Positions 52,895-63,554 of a DNA stretch of 64,000 nucleotides are shown here, in pieces. Location: NCBI GenBank assembly GCA_936450465.1, contig OW388298.1, forward strand, positions 12,664,895 through 12,728,894. The letters run 5' to 3'. This stretch comes from Gibbula magus. Lineage: Eukaryota; Mollusca; Gastropoda; Trochida; Trochidae. The notes below the pieces were generated by a model, which was given only the letters and a program-made list of their open reading frames with translations, searched no databases and was not told the origin of the DNA. The position numbers and the translations under genes were made by a program. Position 1 is the first letter of the stretch. Each line of letters opens with the position of its first letter.

Positions 52895-54246
52895 CGTGGA
52901 ACGTCTTCAGCATGACCAACACTTTGCCAGTCTGTGAGGTTATTTATTGGCTAATGTGAAATCATGTTAGTTCTTGTATAGAGGATGCGGATATTTAAAC
53001 AAAGTAAATAGCACAGGGGCTTGTGTTGTTGAAACTAGTGATTAGAACGCATATGAAGTCGACGAATTCATTTAAAGGCCATATCGGGAAATATATATAC
53101 ACTTATTTTTTATGTTTTCGACCCAAAAAAATTAGTAAAGGTGTTTTCCACTCTTTATTTAGATCAAGTCTAGTATTTTCAAGTGCATTGCGGTTTACTC
53201 TCACATTGTAAAGAAACAAACAGAAGAGAAAAACAGTTTTAAATATACAGTTTTTGGCCTTTTGTTTATTTACCATTTCATTTAATTATGTACAGATATT
53301 GAAATAAATGTATTGCGCCATTATGTATTTTGTTTGAATTGTATAATCATTGATAATATATGCATGCTGTATGTGTTTGTTTGTATAGTTTGCTGGTATA
53401 ATCACAATAAAATATCATTTAACAGGTAAAGTGTCAATAATTTGTATATTCACAGGACATTTAAAGTCATGTCAATTTTGCAATCGTCACATACTGTAAT
53501 GTGTAACAAAGGACGAAAACAGTTACGAAGAGAGCGTTTTCTGCAAAGGAAAATATATGGCTTCAGATTCTATTGACGTGCGTTAATCTAAGGCGTACTG
53601 CCTTTGAAACCAAATTTCATCGAATTGTCGTGATATGAAAATGATATGTCATGTTTTAGATATAAGATTTCTCAAGCGAGAGGTGATTGAAAAAGTTTAT
53701 TAAAGATTGATTGATAAAAGTGTTGATAATTAACATTACTTGGTAAATAAGCCCTTTTTCATTTTTCATTTTATTTCAGTAAGAAATTCGTGCTACAGCG
53801 CCTTTAAATCATTCATCTTTAAAATGGATACTTTCATCATGCAACGTCTATTTCCGTGTTCCTCGTGAAAATTGTGAAACCATTGACGCACACTTTGACT
53901 ATTTGAAGAAGCTAGTATATTTCCTCGTGCTGCACGTGCACAATATTATTCAGGACTTGCGTGACCTGAATGTTTCTCGTGCAAACCGCGAGACTCAGGT
54001 TGTTGAATCATAACATGACTGTTCTGTTATAAATTAAAGTGTGTATATTTCCTCGTTTTGCACGTGGAACGTCTTCAGCATGACCAACACTTTGCAAGTC
54101 TATGAGGTTATTGATTGGCTAATGTGAAATCATGTCAGTTCTAGTATAGAGGATGCGCATATTTAAACAAAGTAAACAGCACAGGGGCTTGTGTTGTTGA
54201 AACTAGTGATTAGAACGCATATGAAGTCGACGAATTCATTTTAAGG

Positions 54247-54650
54247 CCCTGCGCTTATTGCAGACCTGTAACCTTTCACCTTCTTAAATTCAACCAATCG
54301 CAGCCCCAAGATATCAAATTGGACAGCCAAGTTCCTAACCGTTGCTGATTGGCTGCAGTATAAGGTCACGTGACATGACTCCCGAAGGGCAGTACTCTGA
54401 TCAAGAAAGGACGAGATAGTTGTTGAACGTTCGATATGATTTAAATGAGAATTTAATAAGACCTAGTGTCACAGCATATCTTCATCGTGTTAATGGACTG
54501 TAGTCCCGGAATTGATGTTTTCATATTATAATGTTTGTTAACCATCATTTGTTTGTGTTAATGTTTTGATTACTTGATGAGGAGACATTTTAATAAACAA
54601 TAGTTCTGTCTCCTTTATGACATTCTGAAATTGCTAACTGTCAAGACGCA
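54247..54650 (+). other. Promoter-like stretch without a recognised gene
   Basis: 'caaccaatcgcag' (CCAAT), a second inverted CCAAT ('gattggctgcag'), 'gtataagg' and the E-box-containing 'tcacgtgacatg' cluster within about 100 bp (54285-54380). No open frame follows, so a promoter of an unseen transcript or a chance cluster are both possible. Confidence 0.3.
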
Positions 54651-54654
54651 GTGA

Positions 54655-55030
54655 ATAATGCATATTCTGTTTTCTAAAATTTCCCATTTTATTTTTCCAA
54701 AGTTTATACAATATATTGCTATGTTAGAGGTTAAAACATCCCATTACACAACCCGATAAGCTGTATCCATAGATCCGTTATCCGTATTAATACCATATTT
54801 AAAACTCTACTCTGAGTGTGTAGGTACCGCTACATCAGTCGGATCACTTGAATATCTTCTATAGGCCATTTTAATGTGAACACCTTTGAATGGTCGCTCG
54901 AAGGGAAATGGACTCGCATAACAACTGAAAAATGTACATTCGTTTTGAACTTTTTAAATCGATTCAGGAGTATTATTTGGCCATTGGTAACACTTATTTC
55001 GTGGGATCACTTTATTTCAGTATTTTGAGC
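54655..55030. mobile_element. MITE family 3, partial copy 3
   Basis: It shares 'attacacaacccgataagc', 'ccattttaatgtgaacacc' and 'gattcaggagtattattt' with 51961-52466. Both termini are missing. Confidence 0.75.
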
Positions 55031-55239
55031 GTATGGACGGGAAAATAATTTTTTAGTAATACTATATCAGGTCCGAGAACGTGAAGGAGAGTTCGTTCAA
55101 ACACAGCCGGGCGCACCTGTTTAATGTATTGTGGTAGTATAAGAAGCGTTCGTAACATGTTCTCAATCATACCTCTTAGTGTTGTTATTTCCTGATTTGT
55201 CAATTTCTTTTTCACGTAAGATTTTAGTGAAAAAGCTGC

Positions 55240-56005
55240 ATTTATTACCCTCATGGTTGAACATAACCGAGTTAATGTAATTGATATGAGAACATATGCA
55301 CATGTCACCTTTAACCTAACAACCATTGTTTCACCGCGACTTGCCTTATTTCGTTGTATGTGACGTGTGAGAAGTAGACCATTTCCTGACTAATTTTACG
55401 GGAATCAAATGGAATAGAATGGGTAATAACGATATTATTACCCTCGAAAGGGTGTCAAATGAATTTTACGAAGCTCGTGCAAATGTATGTATTACCCTCG
55501 CTCTCGCTCGGGCAATACAAAAATTCACACTCGTTCCGTAAAAGTCATATGACACATCTCCTCGGGTAACATTATCTTTATGTATGTTTTTATAAAATGT
55601 TTGTATAAAGGCTGTAGGGACTAATAGTCGGCGTGATTAACCATATGGTTGAAATAACGGAGTTAATATTTTCTATACGAGCACATGTGCACATATCAAT
55701 TTTGCCTGCATGAAAGCATTGTTTCAGCAAGGCTTCCCGTATTTCGTCATCTGTGACGTTATATACATGTAACAACTGTTCATGACTTCATTGTAGCTTG
55801 CCATCTCACGGGAAGTGGGTCTTTTTCTGGTTATTTTCCCGAGATTTCAAATGGAATATAACGGACAATAATGAAATTATTACATTCGAAAGTGTGTTAT
55901 ATGAGTTTTATGAAACTCGTAAATTATTAAGTATAACCCTCGCTCTCGCTCGGGAAATACATATATTCGCATTCGTTTCGTGGCACACTTCATCAGGTAA
56001 TACTC
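55240..56005. repeat. Two diverged ~380-bp direct copies, each with a 'ccctcgctctcgctcggg' core
   Basis: Copy 1 is at about 55255-55575 and copy 2 at about 55650-56000. Shared landmarks are 'gagttaat', 'gcattgtttca/cattgtttca', 'tcaaatggaata' and 'accctcgctctcgctcggg'. Within each copy the flanks of that core form an inverted repeat ('ttttacgaagctcgt' with 'actcgttccgtaaaa'). The small minus-strand ORFs here (55012-55326, 55590-55775) are probably by-products. Confidence 0.65.
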
Positions 56006-56685
56006 TCTAATTCACTATTCAAAGTCGCTTAACACTGGGTTGCAATATGTATACACGCTTACTGCGATCACATATATAAAATATTCAAATAAAACACATA
56101 TCAAAATTCAAATGAATAGTTTAATATAAATATATTTCAAAATATAAATAACATCGTCACACACCAAATTGGAAATAAATACTAGAATCTACAAGATGAA
56201 GCATTGCATTCTTGTATTTTTTTAAAAAAACATTTGTTTATATAATATTTACAATTGAAGATCATTATTGTAGATCAAATTCTGTGAGATTTATTTGACA
56301 AACTGTTTAAATGGCATAGTGACATTGTTACAGAAGCGAAGAAAGAAACAAATATGAAAAACCCACATATTTCACTATCCAGTGTCAAATGAAAGTTTAC
56401 ATCTCTTAACGTATCCACTTCTAGAGTTCCAGTGTCGTAAAAGAGTTAACATGTACTAGCCTTGCTGCGCTCAAAAGGTTAATTCAACATTCCCGGTATC
56501 ACATTATTATTACATACGGGACCATGTAAACGATCCACTCAGTCTGTTTTCTGGTGTCAGTTGAGAACAAACATGCTGTTACTTGTTACATTGTATTGGT
56601 TGCAAATGTATTCACTAATACTGTTGCCAGTGAGATATGGCTGTTGAGATACTATTGTCAGTCAATATACTATTTCAGAATGAAA
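56006..56685. other. Intergenic, no gene seen
   Basis: AT-rich, with no coding frame or repeat recognised. Confidence 0.5.
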
Positions 56686-56689
56686 TGGT

Positions 56690-57050
56690 GTTAACCTTTA
56701 AATATATCAAATGTGTGAAACGTACGTTGTCAATAAACCTTTTCAGAACAAAATATTGTTAACCTTAACATAATCCCCTCAAACACTTTAAATATATCAA
56801 ATGTGTGGTCCCAGTGTCAAATTAAGACGGATAACTTACTTTGTCAAAAAGAAAATTCAGAATAAAATAATGTCAATCTTAACATAATCCTCTCAAACAC
56901 TTTAAATATATCAAATGTGTTTCCAGTTTCAAATGAAGATGGAGAAACGTACTTTGTCAATAAAAAAAAATCAGAATTAGATACTGTCAACCTTAATATG
57001 ATCCCCTCAAACACTTTAAATACATCAAATGTGTGGTTCCAGTGTCCAAT
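56690..57050. repeat. 114-bp tandem repeat, ~3.5 copies
   Basis: 'ctttaaatatatcaaatgtg' recurs at about 56696, 56786, 56900 and 57014 (one short unit of 90 bp, then two of 114 bp). 'gtcaataaa' and 'taatcc(c/t)ctcaaacac' lie at fixed offsets. The repetitive minus-strand frame across it is not a gene. Confidence 0.85.
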
Positions 57051-57070
57051 CAACTTCCAAACTGGCGTAC

Positions 57071-57261
57071 GGCATAACTCTTGCCAGTCTGCATTACTGG
57101 CTGATTTAAGCCTTGCGGTATTTCCCACGCTTTGTTGTGTCAAGATAGTGAATCGCTGCACTAGAAATGCATAGCGGGCCTGGATTTCTAAATACAGATT
57201 TCTGAAGGAAATACTGCAAGGCCTAAATCAGCCAGTAATGGAGACTGGCAAGAGTTATGCC
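57071..57261. mobile_element. Foldback MITE (ggcataactc ends)
   Basis: 191 bp with arms of about 55 bp. The left arm starts 'ggcataactcttgccagtct' and the right arm ends 'agactggcaagagttatgcc'. It begins 33 bp beyond the stop codon of chitin-binding gene 3, so it probably lies in that gene's 3' UTR. A deleted relative is at 21836-21885. Confidence 0.85.
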
Positions 57262-57293
57262 CCTTGCATTGGGAAGTTGGTGTCCAATGAGAA

Positions 57294-57468
57294 TTAACAC
57301 GTGGAGGTGGTGTAGTCACACCTCGCCTTCCTGTGATCGTACACAAGAGGACCGGGACACGGTCGGTTGTCGTAGGTGATGTTGTGGTGGCACGTGACGT
57401 ACACGTTACACGCGTTACACGAGTTGTAGTCGCCGTCAGGGATACCCGCACAGTCCGAGACACAGTAG
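57294..57468 (-). CDS. Gene 3 exon 3: second CBM14 domain
   Basis: Full C-x3-C-x10-C-x2-C-x5-C-x10-C-x12-C-x6-C pattern, with the last Cys being the final residue before TAA. Confidence 0.9.
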
Positions 57469-59683
57469 CTGAAGAAGTGAATAAATTAAAATTTTAAAAT
57501 CGGTTTAAGAAAATGAAAAACTAAACTGAAGAACAAAGGAAACATCACATTTAGTAAAATAGAAAAAAAACCGAAAAACTGAAGTCGATTTGATTATCGT
57601 TGATAGGTACATGTTTCATAAAGAAGTGTTCGCAATAGCATTCATCATAGTATGATACTTTTTTGTATGTCTGTTCAAAGACACTTGGGGTGCTGACGTT
57701 GCTTTTTGAAGAGGGTTCTTACCACAATGTTTGGTATTCAAGTTTTAAAATTTTGAAATGTTGAAATTCAATTAAAATATGTCATCGACATAAATAACCT
57801 TCTTCAATTTAAATTTTCTGACGTATCATTACTGTCATAAAACAAGCCAAATCGCTTTTTGACACTTCTATCTTGTATAGTTAAGGAGATTCCAAAATGA
57901 CGATTTCTTAAAACGTGTTTTGAAAGAAATTTGAACAGATACTGTTTCAAAAATCTAAATTTAGTTTAGTTGGTCTGTGAATACATGACGTAATCCTGTT
58001 CATTTAAATTAACAAGTCGTTGATTGAAATAACTTGTTTTTTGTGAGGTGTTGTTTTTTTGTTCGAGAGGGTACTAATTAATGATGGAGGATAGAAAATG
58101 AATACTAATATATATGTATTACTTCTACTTTTACAACGTAACATTATTGCTAATTCAGTTATGGAATAATAAAATGTTTGATAGTTCATTTGTTCAAATG
58201 TGATTATTCTATCATTCGGTAATTGACCATTTGATTGCTTTTAATTCTTTTTTTTCTCTCATGAGATTAATTGAACACTCAAATTTGGATCAATCTATGT
58301 TAAATGGTTGAAAATGTTGATCATTTTCTTTTGGGATCATTTCAATTATAAAATAACCTACTTTCGATCAAGCAACTGTTTTATCATTCGAGGTTCGGAA
58401 TTAAATTACATATTTCAGATATTGCTAATTCTGTTTTAACTGTTCGAATGTTGAGATCATATGATGTTTGTTCACTTGAGTTTTTATAACGGTTTTTATT
58501 ATTGCTAATTCTGTTTTAACGGTTCGAATGTTAAGATAAATATGATGTTTGTTCACTTGAGTTTTTATAACTGTTTTTGTTTTTCGATCTAAAAATGATA
58601 TTTAAAAAAGCTCACGGGCACGTTGTTGATGTGAATACACAATTCTTGGCGTTGTCGTCCCAGGATGTACCGGAGGGGCAGGGACGGTTGTCTATTAAGT
58701 TGGTCCCCACACAGGTCGCGTACACCCCACAGCCGATACACGACTGATAGTTGCCGGTCGCCTTGCCAACGCAGTCTGTTATACACGGGTCTTGGGACAC
58801 TGGAAGAGAAATATTGATTGTTAAAAGAATTTTCGGGCGTTTAAAAATGACATGACCTTATAGGGGTTTTGTTATATCTATACATTTTTCTCTCATTATC
58901 AAAATATTAATATTTATTTTTTCATCATGCAAGCATAATATTCCGTGTCATTGGCCTAGGACAAGTTACATGACGGTCAAAAACATATTGAACCGAGACA
59001 TCGATATGGAAACAAGACGAATGGACCCGGGAAAACAATATTGACCGAGGATGAAGTCCGAGATAATTGCTTTGTAAACATAGGTATTGATCGGATGCAT
59101 CAATGTATTGACACTACTCTGCGAAAGGGACGTGGAGACAAATAATCATAGTCATGGAAGCCATTTAAATTGTTTTAAGACTTTGAGTGAATGAAGTCAC
59201 AACAATGTCATGAGGTCATGAAAGAAGAATTTTACCAATAATTGATATTTTATAGGACTCCGGGTGACGTGTATATAGGTTTCAATATGTTGAAGACGAT
59301 CTTTTGGCCGACTCTTGACGAATCAAATCGGAGGGGATACATTTTTACATCATAATAACAATTCACTAGTCATTCGGTCTCAAAAGATATATATGTACTC
59401 GCTATCGATTCACTATGTCTTTGATTTTCAAACTCACGAGGTCTGTCTTCCACTATAGCAAAGACTGTTGTATACATGTTTTCTGTGACTATATAAGGTC
59501 ACATGAATTACTTCAGATTATAAATGAATTACTTCAGATTAAATCGACTGGCCCAGCACTAGCCTTTTCTTCAAGCAAGGCAGTGGCGGATCCGAAACTG
59601 GGTGTTGAATGTAACTTACCTGCCATGTTGAACAGACAGCATGTAATGACGAGAACAGCAACGTTATAGGTGGACGAGTTCAT
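57294..59683 (-). CDS. Chitin-binding gene 3: signal peptide and two CBM14 domains
   Basis: Three coding exons: 59620-59683, 58616-58799 and 57294-57468, 423 bp for 140 aa. Exon 1 encodes the signal peptide MNSSTYNVAVLVITCCLFNMA and ends 'g|gtaagt' (phase 1). Exon 2 (acceptor 'tcttccag', donor 'ccc|gtgagc', phase 2) encodes DPCITDCVGKATGNYQSC onward, with eight Cys. Exon 3 (acceptor 'cttcttcag') encodes YCVSDCAGIPDGDYNSC onward and ends TSTC-TAA, again with eight Cys. Intron phases, exon 2 length and total length equal gene 2, so the two are tandem paralogues. A secreted chitin-binding role is inferred. No clear AATAAA was found near the stop. Confidence 0.9.
57845..57975. repeat. Diverged inverted copy of the 25.6-kb dispersed repeat
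   Basis: 'gtatagttaaggagattcc' through 'tttagtttagttggt' is the inverse of 'ccaactaaacaaaa' to 'ctccttaactagacaag' at 25.6-26.0 kb. Within intron 2 of gene 3. Confidence 0.7.
58421..58580. repeat. 80-bp tandem duplication
   Basis: 'attgctaattctgttttaac' begins at 58421 and 58501. The copies are about 90% alike. It ends close to exon 2 of gene 3. Confidence 0.9.
58616..58799 (-). CDS. Gene 3 exon 2: first CBM14 domain
   Basis: 184 bp between consensus splice sites, full eight-Cys pattern. The aromatic-containing TSWDDNAKNC corresponds to the chitin-contact region of CBM14. Confidence 0.9.
58801..59619. other. Intron 1 of gene 3
   Basis: Bounded by consensus donor 'gtaagt' (59619) and acceptor 'tcttccag' (58800). 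No repeat or gene was recognised inside. Confidence 0.7.
59620..59683 (-). CDS. Gene 3 exon 1: signal peptide
   Basis: 64 bp. The start codon at 59683 is preceded by a 9-nt 5' UTR stretch and an acceptor, 'tatttacag', at 59693. Confidence 0.85.
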
Positions 59684-59692
59684 GTTGTAAAT

Positions 59693-61113
59693 CTGTAAAT
59701 ATGTAAATAAAAGATAACAGTGCTTAAGAATACAGTTCTCCGATGTCATCCAAACACAACTGTTACCGGTACCCACTCACAGGAACTCGATATCGTAATT
59801 AAAATGTAGGTAAAAAATACATATATAATCGCTCATTGAGCGCTCAATGTATAGCGCTCAATGTAGCGCTCATTCTTTACTGAACGACACGGTGCGATTC
59901 CTCGAGGTTTGCTCGCTTTGCTACGTAGCGCTACATTGAGCAATCGCGTTCAAGGGAGGTTTGAGCGATTTTAAACCTCTCTTGAACATGGCCCTGTTAT
60001 TCCATCCAGTCATACAGCTGATCGTCTATCCGGCGATCTAGCCGCGCTCACTGGTGCTGAACTTCACTAATATTGAACATCGCACAGGATCACATGTCAC
60101 GACATCTTGCTTTAGGACAGGTGAAAAAATATCACTTGCAAATTGCCAACAAACCTTTCATTGCATTTGTAGAAACCAAACAAAGTTCCCTGTTGTTTGT
60201 TGTACAAGTGAAATAATATCATTAGCCAATTATGAATAACACTTCCGCGTATTTGCAGAACAAAAATCCAGTAGATTACAGAATAGAACGAAAAGCAAAC
60301 ACTCAATATTGTTTGTCTCGCTGCATATAGACGAATTTCACAATCACGATTTTGATTGTGATAATAAAATTAAAACTGAGAACCGTTATCCTTACAGAAC
60401 AGAGTAAACAAACTTGTAAATTTAATAAACGGAGACTCAGTTTGTTTATCTTAATGGTTACCGAAATTCACGATAACACTTAATTTCTTGGTCAGACAGA
60501 TTCGTTAAAACACATTTGATTGAACATAACAGGCTAACTTATGAGAAATTAAACCGCGGATTCACTCGTCCTAACCTATTGATAGATAACACATTGCAAG
60601 CTCTCTATTCTGGATGATCTTGCAGTTGGCGAAAGAAAATTGAGACTCGTTGAATGTGTATTGAAGATAGAAAAATACAACCAACATATGGTGAACAAAT
60701 GTTGGATTACATTTGCAGAAGATAACCGCAATGCTCTCTTATCCTATTTAATAGGACTAAATATCACAAAAACTAAAAACATTTGGTGTGGGTTATCAAT
60801 GGGTATGAACACTCGCTGGATTTGATGTGCAGATTGAAGAATGCGACAAACAAATTGTGAACAAATGTTTGGTGAAAATAAAGGAATAAAACTGAAACTT
60901 ACTATCTTATTCCTAACAATATTACATAATAAACTTTGAATGCAGCTGTCGATTTTTTTAAAAATAATTCAAGATTTTCATGCATATTAAATAATCATTT
61001 GCAGTTGTCTAAATCAAAATATAAAGAATTCCACTTTTCGTACAGATTGAATAATATAACTGACAAATAGTGCACAATCTTTAGGTTGAAGGTGTTGAAT
61101 AAACTCGACTTAC
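59693..61113. other. 5'-UTR intron of gene 3 with hairpin repeats
   Basis: At 59828-59986 short inverted repeats cluster: 'gctcattgagcgctcaatgta' echoed by 'tacattgagc', and a hairpin 'ttcaagggaggttt' with 'aaacctctcttgaa' at 59949-59986. No gene is seen in the remainder. Confidence 0.5.
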
Positions 61114-61135
61114 CTTGCCTGTCCTACAGAATGTT
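61114..61135 (-). other. Probable non-coding first exon of gene 3
   Basis: It ends at a consensus donor, 'caag|gtaagtc' (61114/61113). It would splice to the acceptor at 59693, giving the same layout as gene 2. The 5' limit is inferred from the TATA-like box. Confidence 0.5.
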
Positions 61136-61565
61136 GTACTACAGTGGCTGACGGTCCTTATATCCAGGAGTTACATCGCTTGGAAGATCATTACGTCTCG
61201 AGGCCACAGAGGATGTGATTTAATTAGGATACGGTACAAGATAACAAGCGATAACACATATATTCCCCTTGGGTAGTGTGATATAAATTGTGAGTGTATT
61301 TTGTGTTGACATTGATTATGTAATTTGAAATGGCTTGGAGTAGTTTGGATACTTGTCATGCAACATACGTACAGCTGATCGAAGTTATTAATGAAAATAT
61401 TTTTTAACTAATCTCAGCTATAAACACATGAGTATAATTCTATTTGGTGTAAAAAAAAAATATCTATGTACTGTTACAGAATCAGGGAGTGGACAAACAG
61501 GGATTACCCCTATAAAAATCTATATATATATATATATAATATGGTGAGGACAAACAGTATTTCTA
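61136..61565. other. Upstream flank of gene 3
   Basis: AT-rich, with a short (TA)n run near 61521-61540. No other structure was recognised. Confidence 0.5.
61155..61162 (-). promoter_or_regulatory. TATA-like box of gene 3
   Basis: The minus strand reads 'ggatataagga', about 45 bp upstream of the predicted donor. A weaker TATA match than in genes 1 and 2. Confidence 0.45.
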
Positions 61566-61569
61566 GCTT

Positions 61570-61725
61570 TCTGTCTCTGTCTGACTGTCTGTCTGTCCCA
61601 CTCTCTTTCTAGCTTTATCTGTCTATATGTCTGTCTGTCTGTCTATATGTCTGTCTCTGTCTGTCTGTCTGTCTATATGTCTGTCTCTGTCTCTGTCTGT
61701 CTGTCTGTCTATATGTCTGTCTCTG

Positions 61726-61801
<76 letters not shown>

Positions 61802-61830
61802 CCCTCCCCCCCCTCCCCTCCCTCCCCTCC

Positions 61831-61921
<91 letters not shown>
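61570..61921. repeat. (CTGT)n and (CT)n microsatellite
   Basis: CTGT/ATGT-rich interleaved repeats to about 61740, then CT dinucleotides with a CCCTCC-rich interruption at about 61797-61835. The array runs into the gap. All three frames are open, so the Ser/Leu- and Arg/Glu-rich ORFs are artefacts. Confidence 0.97.
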
Positions 61922-62121
61922 NNNNNNNNNNNNNNNNNNNNNNNNNNNNNNNNNNNNNNNNNNNNNNNNNNNNNNNNNNNNNNNNNNNNNNNNNNNNNNN
62001 NNNNNNNNNNNNNNNNNNNNNNNNNNNNNNNNNNNNNNNNNNNNNNNNNNNNNNNNNNNNNNNNNNNNNNNNNNNNNNNNNNNNNNNNNNNNNNNNNNNN
62101 NNNNNNNNNNNNNNNNNNNNN
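61922..62121. other. Assembly gap (200 N)
   Basis: Exactly 200 unknown bases at the end of the CT array. The real length is unknown. Confidence 0.99.
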
Positions 62122-62214
62122 ACCGAGGATGCCAAGCCCCCGGATGTTACGATGTTTTTACGATTAAAATCACTGTGAGTAAATTTGCATTTTGATTATA
62201 ATTTATACATATAT

Positions 62215-62755
62215 GAAAAATAAATGTCATATCCTACATTATGTGGTAAAGAAATAGAAACACTTGAGCACTTATTCTTTCACTGTGAAAAAACTCAAGA
62301 GCTTCTCTATCAATTAGAAAATTGGTACAACCTCAAGATGGACACAAACCTCATGCAAAGCATTTCTACTGGGGAACCCAACGGCAAACATATTAATAAA
62401 TCACATCTTCATTTTAACAAAAGAATATATAAACAAAATAAGATTAAGCTCTATTGACTTAAATGTCAATCAGCTTATAGCCTATATAAAAAACCATTAC
62501 CAGCTGGAGAAACATATTTTCTCAGATGAAGACCCCGACTTTCAAAGAAAATGGTCCGGACTATTTTAAATGTAATAAACTGAGTATCCCTCTTTTCACC
62601 CTCTCACTTTGCACCCCTATCCTTCTGACCTCTATTCCTATCTTTTCTCCTTTTTCGTCCTTATGTTACATCTATGATTATTTTGCCAACTATTTGAAAA
62701 TATATGTAACATGCTCTTTTTTGTAATAAAAAAAAAAAAAAAAAAAAAAAAAAAT
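62215..62755 (+). mobile_element. LINE (L1/Tx1-like) 3' end with poly(A) tail
   Basis: The frame from 62224 reads LCGKEIETLEHLFFHCEKTQ and continues, matching the 'C....E(T/S).EHLF..C' zinc-finger region after the reverse transcriptase. A frameshifted continuation follows, and the copy ends 'ttttttgtaat' plus about 27 A (62727-62754). It is 5' truncated, as is usual for LINEs. Confidence 0.75.
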
Positions 62756-63062
62756 ATGAATACAATTGCTAAATGATTCATGTTTATTATTTTAAAGTTT
62801 TCATTTGGAATTTGATAGAAATTATACCCGTTTTCAAACGAAATCATAGATAGACCTGTCAGTTCGAATTCATTGCAAATGGAGGCCATTGTGTCGTCTC
62901 GGCTTTTTCACACAATATTTTGTTCTGATACGAATTAAATGAATGCACATGTTATAACATCCATGACATTAACAAGAATGACAAGCAAATACATTTCAAA
63001 GAATAAATGTGAATAACTAGCGTTTGAATCGGCGAATTTACAGTGAAATGACAAACGAAACA
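62756..63062. other. Intergenic, no gene seen
   Basis: No structure was recognised. Confidence 0.5.
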
Positions 63063-63064
63063 TA

Positions 63065-63552
63065 CACCCAGGGACCAAAAGTTCTTCCCCATCCTGGCAT
63101 TTTCCATAGACTTACATGTAAATAAACCGTTGCAAGAATAATTACCATAATTAAAATGTATGTAAAATGGTTATAAAATATATATCAAAAGATTGGAAAT
63201 CACTTCAGCTACATACATATAATTTCCATGTTAGTTTCCGTTGAGTGTCAATAAAATTGTCTTCATGTAAGCAAAGCATATACATCATATGTCAATATTT
63301 GAACATGGCGCAATGGGACATTGGTACATGAACTTGTATATACGTTCTTCAGTTGGATGTCATTTGATGAGTGATCAACATAAAGATGAACGAAATTACA
63401 GATGCACAGCTAACATATTTTCAAAGACGTTTGTTAAATTTTACAACAATTTAACTTAAACTTAAATTATGAAAATTATTCTTGAAAAGGTTAATTAACA
63501 TGTAAGTCTATGGGAAAAGCTAGGGTGGGGAAGAACTTTTGACCCCAGACTG
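63065..63552. mobile_element. Tc1/mariner-type MITE, ~50-bp inverted ends
   Basis: 488 bp. The left end 'cacccagggaccaaaagttc' and the inverse of the right end 'cagtctggggtcaaaagttc' match through 'atagacttacatgt'. TA dinucleotides flank both ends (63063-63064 and 63553-63554). CAGT...-type ends and TA targets are typical of Tc1/mariner. No transposase is encoded. Confidence 0.88.
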
Positions 63553-63554
63553 TA

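Larger units (their letters stand above)
51210..54246. repeat. Diverged tandem duplication of a ~1.2-1.9-kb non-coding unit
   Basis: Unit 1 (51210-53078) and unit 2 (53082-54246) are colinear. Both run from 'gttttcgacc' via 'tggcttcagattctattgacg' and 'atcatgcaacgtctatttccg' to 'agcacaggggcttgtgttgtt'. Unit 1 is longer. It carries a complete MITE (51961-52466), of which unit 2 keeps only the right edge, and a 164-bp palindrome insertion (52731-52894) absent from unit 2. Confidence 0.92.

Noticed and set aside
56844..57174. Overlapping plus and minus ORFs with repeated FKVFE motifs
   Set aside because: They are translations of the 114-bp tandem repeat and the adjacent foldback.
61623..62195. 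Long Ser/Leu- and Arg/Glu-rich ORFs
   Set aside because: They are CT/CTGT microsatellite read in all frames and extended through 200 N of gap.
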